This document shows positions 7,437-12,417 of a stretch of DNA of 12,417 nucleotides, in pieces (position 1 is the first letter of the stretch; every line of letters begins with the position of its first letter). Under the pieces are notes generated by a model. The model was not told the origin of the DNA. It did not search any database and saw only the letters and a program-made list of their open reading frames with translations. A program made the position numbers and the translations under genes. The DNA is from Bacteroidetes bacterium GWA2_31_9b (GTDB taxonomy: Bacteria > Bacteroidota > Bacteroidia > Bacteroidales > UBA12077). The stretch is taken from positions 12,183 to 24,599 of the forward strand of contig MENE01000156.1 in assembly GCA_001769005.1 (NCBI GenBank), in the 5' to 3' direction.

Positions 7437-7910
7437 ATGAAAATTAAACTGATAATGATAGGTAAAACTGATTCAGAATATTTAAAATCGGGAATCTACG
7501 AATATGAAAGACGATTATCATTTTATATTCCATTTTTATCAGTAGTAATTCCTGATTTAAAAAACTCAAAAAATCTTACTGAAGTTCAGCAAAAACAAAA
7601 AGAAGGTGATTTAATTTTAAATCAGTTAAATGATAGCGATTATATTGTTTTGCTCGATGAAAATGGGAAAAGCTTTTCTTCAATTGAGTTTTCGGATTTT
7701 ATTGAAAAGCAAATGATTTCAGGTTCTAAAAATCTTGTATTTATTATTGGCGGACCTTATGGTTTTTCTAATGAGGTTTATTCTCGTGCTCATTTAAAAT
7801 TGTCGTTATCGAAAATGACTTTTTCACATCAAATGGTACGATTAATATTTATTGAACAACTTTATAGAGCAATGACAATTATTCGCGGAGAACCATATCA
7901 TCATCAATAA
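7437..7910 (+). CDS. rlmH: 23S rRNA (pseudouridine-1915-N3)-methyltransferase
   Basis: RlmH is a SPOUT-class methyltransferase that uses SAM to methylate pseudouridine 1915 in helix 69 of 23S rRNA, acting on assembled 70S ribosomes. The 157-residue length is normal. Visible family marks are the N-terminal strand IKLIMIGKT, YERRLSFY (23-30), YIVLLDENGKSFSSIEF (69-85), the SAM-binding FIIGGPYGF (102-110), and the very conserved C-terminal block SLSKMTFSHQMVR (123-135) to IIRGEPYHHQ (148-157), which completes the active site of the homodimer. An AGG lies six bases before the ATG, one of the better ribosome-binding sites here. It is the first rightward gene, with the kinase gene 52 bases downstream and no terminator between. 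Nothing is missing. Confidence 0.97.
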   Translation: MKIKLIMIGKTDSEYLKSGIYEYERRLSFYIPFLSVVIPDLKNSKNLTEVQQKQKEGDLILNQLNDSDYIVLLDENGKSFSSIEFSDFIEKQMISGSKNLVFIIGGPYGFSNEVYSRAHLKLSLSKMTFSHQMVRLIFIEQLYRAMTIIRGEPYHHQ

Positions 7911-7962
7911 TTATGCTTTTTTTAATATTTTAATTACATTGGTACTATTAAAAAAAAATAAA

Positions 7963-10900
7963 ATGAAATTCTTCTCAACTATTTATAAATACTGGCTTGG
8001 AATAGGAATTTTCTTTTTTGCTATACTTGCATTTTTGCTTCAGCAAAATAGTAAAACAGACCAAATAGGACAAGATAGAATTTCGGAGTTTCAACAAAAA
8101 GTAATTGAAAAAATTGGTATTGCTGATTCGCAAATTTTATCTGTAACTAAAGTTCTCGACTCATTAAAAAATCCTGAAGAATTAATCAATCAATCCAATA
8201 TCGTTCCGGCCGACTTATTCGAAAAATCAGGGATTGTAATATTATGCTATAAAAATGATTCGCTAACTTTTTGGACAGACAACATTATCCCTGTAGAAAA
8301 TTTTAAAGTTGATCCTCAGTTGTTTAATCCTGTAATCCGTTTAAACGATGGTTGGTATATTGTCAGACATTCAGAAAACAAGGGATGTACAGTTTTTGGG
8401 TTAATACTTATTAAGAACGAATACTCGTATGAGAACAACTATATAAAAAATGATTTTCAGGATGATTTTAAGTTGCTTTCTCATATAAAAATATCAAATA
8501 AAGCAGAAGGAGGAGTTCGTATTCAAAATCCTGAAGGGGAATATATCTTTTCACTAATATTTAAAGAAAAGAAAATAAATAATTTATTAAAAACATATCT
8601 GTCAGGATTTTTTTATTTTTTAGTATTGATATTGATATTTGTTTTAATTAAGAAGGGTCTTCGATCATTTACATCAAACACAAAACGAAATCTGAGCATA
8701 CTCATTTTATTTGCTGCTTTAGTGGCTTTAAGATATATAATGCTAAAGTTTAATTTCCCGGGAATTTTTAAGCAACTCGAACTTTTTCAGCCACATCATT
8801 TTGCAATTTCATATATTGTTCCTTCACTTGGCGATTTGCTTATTCATTCAATATTCATATTTTATTTATTTTATATTCTTTATACAGAGTTCCGATATTC
8901 AGATAACATTCAAATTAAATCGAGACACATTTTCAATTTTCTGTTTTTAGTTAGTTTAAGTTTTATCTTTTTTTTAGTTGCCCATTATTTATTTCAGAGT
9001 TTAATACTGCATTCAAGCATATCTTTTGATGTATACCAATTTTTTGATTTGTCGGTATATTCACTTATTGGTTTGTTTATTATTGTTTTGCTTTTAGCAT
9101 CGTTGTTTTTATTTGTAGATAAAATTGCATTTTTAACAAAAGAAATTATCCCTTTTAATAAATTGCTATTTATCATAATTCCTCTAATACTATTTTTATC
9201 GGTAACAGTATATTTTTTAATTTATTCAATTGATTATAAATCAATAATCTTTTACATAGTTCTTATTGTATTTATTTGCTATGTGCGATATAAAAATAAG
9301 TCGTATAGTTACCCCATAATCATGTTGCTATTAGTACTTTTTTCTGTATATACAGTAATCACAATAACAACTTCAAGTATAACTAAAGATCAGGAAAAAC
9401 GGAAAGTACTTGTTGTAAATCTGGCAAATGAACACGATCAAATTGCAGAAATGTTACTTGAATCTACCGCAGTTGAAATCCAGGAAGATTCTATTGTTCT
9501 TGATTTGCTTAGTAATTATATTCAGAATGAGGGTGCAATTCTTGAACATTTACAAATGAACTATTTTGGGGGCTATTTTATAAAGTATGACTTACAAATT
9601 TCTGTTTGCGATCCAATTGATGATCTTACAGTAAATACTGAAAACAGCACTGAAATAGTTCATTGCTACAGTTTTTTTGATGATTATTTTGCAACTCAGG
9701 GAACAAAATTGCAATCAAGTATTTTTTATTTTCTCGATAACTTTAATGGCAGAATAAATTATCTGGGACAATTTAAATTTAAAAAACCGGAGTGGGATTC
9801 TGAAGTTTCTTTATTTATTTCTCTTGATTCAAAACTTATAAGTCAGGAATTAGGATATCCCGAATTGCTTTTAGACAAAAGGCTTGCTGTATCAACTATT
9901 TTAAGCGATTATTCTTATGCAAAATACAGAAACAATGAGTTAATTACTCGTTCAGGTGATTTTGTATACCAAAGATCAATTCCAGATTCATGGTTTTCTG
10001 ATGAAGAATTTTATTTTGTAAACAACAAGGAATATGATCATTTAGTATATAAAATTGAAGATGAAACAAGAATAGTTATTAGTTGTAACAGCATAAGATT
10101 TATTGATATTCTTGCATCTTTGTCTTACATTTTTGTGTTTTATTATTTATTATTTACCTTGGTATTTTTTGTAATTCAATTTCCCGGAAACATCCAAAGC
10201 TTTAAGTATGATTTTAAAAATAAAATAAAATTTTCAATGATCGGTATCTTATTACTTTCATTGTTAATTGTTGGCTTTGGTACTGTATATTACAATATAG
10301 AACAATTCAAGAAAAAATTGCACGAAAGTATAAGTGAAAAAACACAATCTGTTTTGGTTGAAATGGAACACAAACTGGGTGGCGAAATAGAGTTAAATCC
10401 GGATTACTCAGATTATCTCCCGTATATTCTTGATAAATTTTCAACTGTTTTTTATATTGATATCAACCTATATGATGTAAATGGAAATCTACTTGCATCA
10501 TCTCGCCCTCAGGTATTTGAAAAAGGTTTAATGGGTAAAAAAATGAATGTTGATGCCTATCGTGAGTTGGTTATTAATAACAATGTCAAATTTATACATA
10601 AAGAAAAGATTGGTGATTTGAGTTATTTGTCAGCATATGTACCTTTTGTAAACGATAATAATGAATTATTAGCTTACTTAAACTTACCATACTTTACAAA
10701 ACAAAGTGCATTAAAAAAAGAGACCTATACCATAATTGTGGCTGTTGTTAATATCTATTTTTTCCTAATTCTTTTATCAGTCGTTATTGGTGTTTTCGTA
10801 ACAAATAATATAACTAAACCATTGCAGTTAATACAGGAACGATTTAGAAAAATAGATCTTGGTAAAAAGAACGAACCAATAGTTTATGAAAGTCTCGATG

Positions 10901-11658
10901 AAATAGGGAGTTTAATAAAAGAATACAACAGAATGGTAAGTGAGTTGAGCGAAAATGCTAAAAAACTTGCGAAAAGTGAGCGCGAATCGGCTTGGCGTGA
11001 AATGGCAAAACAAATTGCACATGAAATTAAAAACCCTCTTACTCCAATGAAACTTAGTGTACAGTACCTTCAGCGTGCATGGAAAGATAAATCACCTGAT
11101 TTTGAAGTTATTCTTAATAAATTTTCAAATTCACTCATTGGTCAGATAAATACACTTTCATCTATTGCAACGGAGTTTTCGAATTTTGCTTCTATGCCAA
11201 GAACAAATGCAGAAAAAGTTGATGTTATTTCAAAATTAAATGATACTGTAAATTTGTTTCAAAACAACGAACATGTTAAGTTCATAATTGATTACAATGA
11301 AAAAAACGAACTCCATGTATTTGCTGATAAAGAACAATTGTTGATTATTTTCAGAAACCTTATACAAAATGCTATTCAATCGATTCCTAAAGAGAAAAAT
11401 GGGATTATTCAAATAAAACTAATTGAACAACAAGATTTTGTTCAATTTACAATTGCCGATAATGGCACCGGAATACCACTTGAAGTAAGGGAAAATTTAT
11501 TCAGGCCAAATTTTACAACCAAAACTAGTGGAATGGGTCTTGGACTGGCTATTGTGAAAAATATAATTCAAAACTCAGGTGGGGAAATCTGGTACGAAAC
11601 AGAAATAGATCAAGGTTCTTCTTTCTATTTTACTTTGCCGCTTTTTAGAATAGTATAA
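7963..11658 (+). CDS. Giant membrane sensor histidine kinase, about 12 TM helices, NtrY-like core
   Basis: This 1231-residue sensor kinase has predicted helices near residues 11-26, 212-230, 243-260, 281-307, 322-344, 364-386, 400-421, 428-441, 451-468, 718-740, 757-776 and 923-947. With the N terminus inside, these alternate correctly to leave three extracytoplasmic regions (27-210, 470-715, 777-920) and a cytoplasmic C terminus. The second and third regions have Cache-like strand patterns (YSYAKYRNNELITRSGDFVYQ; LYDVNGNLLASSRPQ), an inference. After the last helix come a HAMP-like segment (about 945-995), then HisKA with QIAHEIKNPLTPMKLS (phospho-acceptor His1020), and HATPase_c with NLIQNAIQSI (N box), DNGTGIP (G1), LFRPNFTTK (F box) and GMGLGLAIV (G2). 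The HEIKNPLTP box resembles NtrY, but no PAS domain sits between HAMP and HisKA. All kinase boxes are intact. I use ATG 7963, not TTG 7939. No response regulator is in the window; the ligand is unknown. Confidence 0.92.
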   Translation: MKFFSTIYKYWLGIGIFFFAILAFLLQQNSKTDQIGQDRISEFQQKVIEKIGIADSQILSVTKVLDSLKNPEELINQSNIVPADLFEKSGIVILCYKNDSLTFWTDNIIPVENFKVDPQLFNPVIRLNDGWYIVRHSENKGCTVFGLILIKNEYSYENNYIKNDFQDDFKLLSHIKISNKAEGGVRIQNPEGEYIFSLIFKEKKINNLLKTYLSGFFYFLVLILIFVLIKKGLRSFTSNTKRNLSILILFAALVALRYIMLKFNFPGIFKQLELFQPHHFAISYIVPSLGDLLIHSIFIFYLFYILYTEFRYSDNIQIKSRHIFNFLFLVSLSFIFFLVAHYLFQSLILHSSISFDVYQFFDLSVYSLIGLFIIVLLLASLFLFVDKIAFLTKEIIPFNKLLFIIIPLILFLSVTVYFLIYSIDYKSIIFYIVLIVFICYVRYKNKSYSYPIIMLLLVLFSVYTVITITTSSITKDQEKRKVLVVNLANEHDQIAEMLLESTAVEIQEDSIVLDLLSNYIQNEGAILEHLQMNYFGGYFIKYDLQISVCDPIDDLTVNTENSTEIVHCYSFFDDYFATQGTKLQSSIFYFLDNFNGRINYLGQFKFKKPEWDSEVSLFISLDSKLISQELGYPELLLDKRLAVSTILSDYSYAKYRNNELITRSGDFVYQRSIPDSWFSDEEFYFVNNKEYDHLVYKIEDETRIVISCNSIRFIDILASLSYIFVFYYLLFTLVFFVIQFPGNIQSFKYDFKNKIKFSMIGILLLSLLIVGFGTVYYNIEQFKKKLHESISEKTQSVLVEMEHKLGGEIELNPDYSDYLPYILDKFSTVFYIDINLYDVNGNLLASSRPQVFEKGLMGKKMNVDAYRELVINNNVKFIHKEKIGDLSYLSAYVPFVNDNNELLAYLNLPYFTKQSALKKETYTIIVAVVNIYFFLILLSVVIGVFVTNNITKPLQLIQERFRKIDLGKKNEPIVYESLDEIGSLIKEYNRMVSELSENAKKLAKSERESAWREMAKQIAHEIKNPLTPMKLSVQYLQRAWKDKSPDFEVILNKFSNSLIGQINTLSSIATEFSNFASMPRTNAEKVDVISKLNDTVNLFQNNEHVKFIIDYNEKNELHVFADKEQLLIIFRNLIQNAIQSIPKEKNGIIQIKLIEQQDFVQFTIADNGTGIPLEVRENLFRPNFTTKTSGMGLGLAIVKNIIQNSGGEIWYETEIDQGSSFYFTLPLFRIV

Positions 11659-11756
11659 AAAACTAATTGCCAATTTGTTATATAGTTGATGGATTTATAT
11701 TATTTCCTTGCAAAGTTTTATTAATCATTGCTTTATTGATTTTATTTGACTAAAAG

Positions 11757-11789
11757 TTTCCTGAATAAACTAAATTAATTATATATTTG
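11757..11789 (+). promoter_or_regulatory. Candidate promoter for the surface-protein gene
   Basis: TATATTTG at 11782-11789 exactly matches the Bacteroidetes -7 element TAnnTTTG. TTTC at 11757-11760 stands 21 bases upstream in the -33 position (one mismatch to TTTG). Initiation near 11796 would give a leader of about 38 bases before the TTG start at 11834. The rest of the 175-base gap after the kinase stop is AT-rich, and I see no strong terminator in it. Confidence 0.55.
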
Positions 11790-11833
11790 TTATTAGTAGA
11801 AGAGTTTATAGGAATATTTAAAAAAAATAAAAC

Positions 11834-12417
11834 TTGAAAAATTCATACAAAATTATTCTAATTCTTGCATTCAATATTTTTATAAACACAATTTCGTTTT
11901 CCCAAACACAAATTTCGGGTATAATAAATCTATATACGGCAGTTGATTCTATTACACCTAGCGGAAATACTTTAATAGTAGGTGATGCATCTCTTTTTAA
12001 CGAAGGCGACACGGTGCTTATTATTCAAATGAAAGGTGCAACTGTAAAAACTTCAGTTGACAATAACGAAGAACTTTTTGGACGGGTTGATTTTGGTGGG
12101 ATTAAAAACACAGGTAAATATGAATTTATAATAATTAAAAATATTATTTCCATTGAAAGTAAAATTGTTTTAAATGTTCCTCTTAATCATATTTATTCAA
12201 CCAAAGAAAATGTTCAACTTGTAAGAGTCCCATCGTATTCTAGTGTTTTTGTTAATAATACACTTACTTGTGCTCCTTGGAATGGTTCATTTGGCGGGGT
12301 GTTGGCTTTTTTTGTAGCCGACACAATAAGTCTAAATGCAAACATCGATTTAACAGGAAAAGGTTTCAGAGGTGCCGATCCTGTATTAAGCATAGGTGCA
12401 TGCACAAATTCCGATTC
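11834..12417 (+). CDS. Secreted surface protein, N-terminal part (3' end outside window), likely type IX exported
   Basis: The frame stays open from TTG 11834 to the right edge (194 codons plus two bases). An in-frame TAA lies two codons upstream, and the next in-frame ATG (codon 66) falls inside a conserved-looking segment, so TTG is the only plausible start. Codons 1-23 encode a good signal peptide (KNSYKII, then a hydrophobic core, then NTISFS) with cleavage before Gln24. The mature part contains FNEGDTVLIIQMKGA (55-69), TGKYEF (93-98), VQLVRVPSYSSV (127-138), WNGSFGGVLAFFVADTISLNANIDLTGKGFRGA (149-181). I recognise this pattern from the N termini of large Bacteroidetes cell-surface proteins that end in gliding-motility or Por-type sorting domains; the C terminus is out of view, so type IX export is inferred. 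The beta-strand-rich repeats suggest adhesion or surface coating. It appears to have its own promoter and is not clearly linked to the kinase. Confidence 0.75.
   Translation, partial: MKNSYKIILILAFNIFINTISFSQTQISGIINLYTAVDSITPSGNTLIVGDASLFNEGDTVLIIQMKGATVKTSVDNNEELFGRVDFGGIKNTGKYEFIIIKNIISIESKIVLNVPLNHIYSTKENVQLVRVPSYSSVFVNNTLTCAPWNGSFGGVLAFFVADTISLNANIDLTGKGFRGADPVLSIGACTNSD

Noticed and set aside
7939..7962. Upstream TTG start that would lengthen the histidine kinase by eight residues
   Set aside because: The ATG at 7963 directly precedes a normal short basic/aromatic lead-in to the first helix, and the extra residues add nothing recognisable.
11718..11745. Weak hairpin (aatca ... tgatt) after the histidine kinase, considered as its terminator
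   Set aside because: The stem is only five A/T-rich pairs; stability is too low to support a call.
11818..12405. Two minus-strand open frames of about 63 codons at the right edge
   Set aside because: They are antisense to a much better + strand frame with a signal peptide and recognisable motifs.

Overview
The window is strongly AT-rich and looks like a chromosomal segment of a Bacteroidetes bacterium, probably an environmental or gut relative of the Bacteroidales. The evidence is a DUF4783 gene next to nadC, a 'putative porin' (Porin_10-type) barrel, a secreted protein of the kind exported by the type IX system, promoter sites matching the phylum's TAnnTTTG -7 element, and few clear Shine-Dalgarno sites. 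There are no tRNAs, rRNAs, CRISPR arrays, insertion sequences or phage genes, and no gap between genes exceeds about 175 bases.

Layout: the left edge holds the 3' end of a glutamine synthetase gene on the + strand (2-601). A hairpin terminator then separates it from a convergent block of six minus-strand genes. Read 5' to 3' on the minus strand, these are a DUF4783 protein (7306-6899), nadC (6906-6064), a YihY-type membrane protein (6031-5105), pdxH (5090-4449), an outer-membrane porin-like barrel (4322-2181) and an MltF-type lytic transglycosylase lipoprotein (2115-682). The first four are very tightly packed and are probably one operon. The last two form a cell-envelope pair that may be read through from it or have their own promoter.

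A divergent promoter region (7307-7436) separates this block from a rightward pair: rlmH (7437-7910), then a very large membrane histidine kinase (7963-11658) with about 12 predicted membrane helices, three extracytoplasmic regions and an NtrY-like kinase core. After a 175-base gap containing a good promoter match, a secreted surface-protein gene starts from TTG at 11834 and runs off the right edge.

Functionally, most of this is housekeeping: nitrogen assimilation, NAD synthesis, vitamin B6 salvage, rRNA modification and envelope maintenance. The less ordinary parts are the elaborate orphan histidine kinase, the long charged insert in the porin-like barrel, and the truncated surface protein. 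I found no convincing new defence, mobile or RNA-based system.
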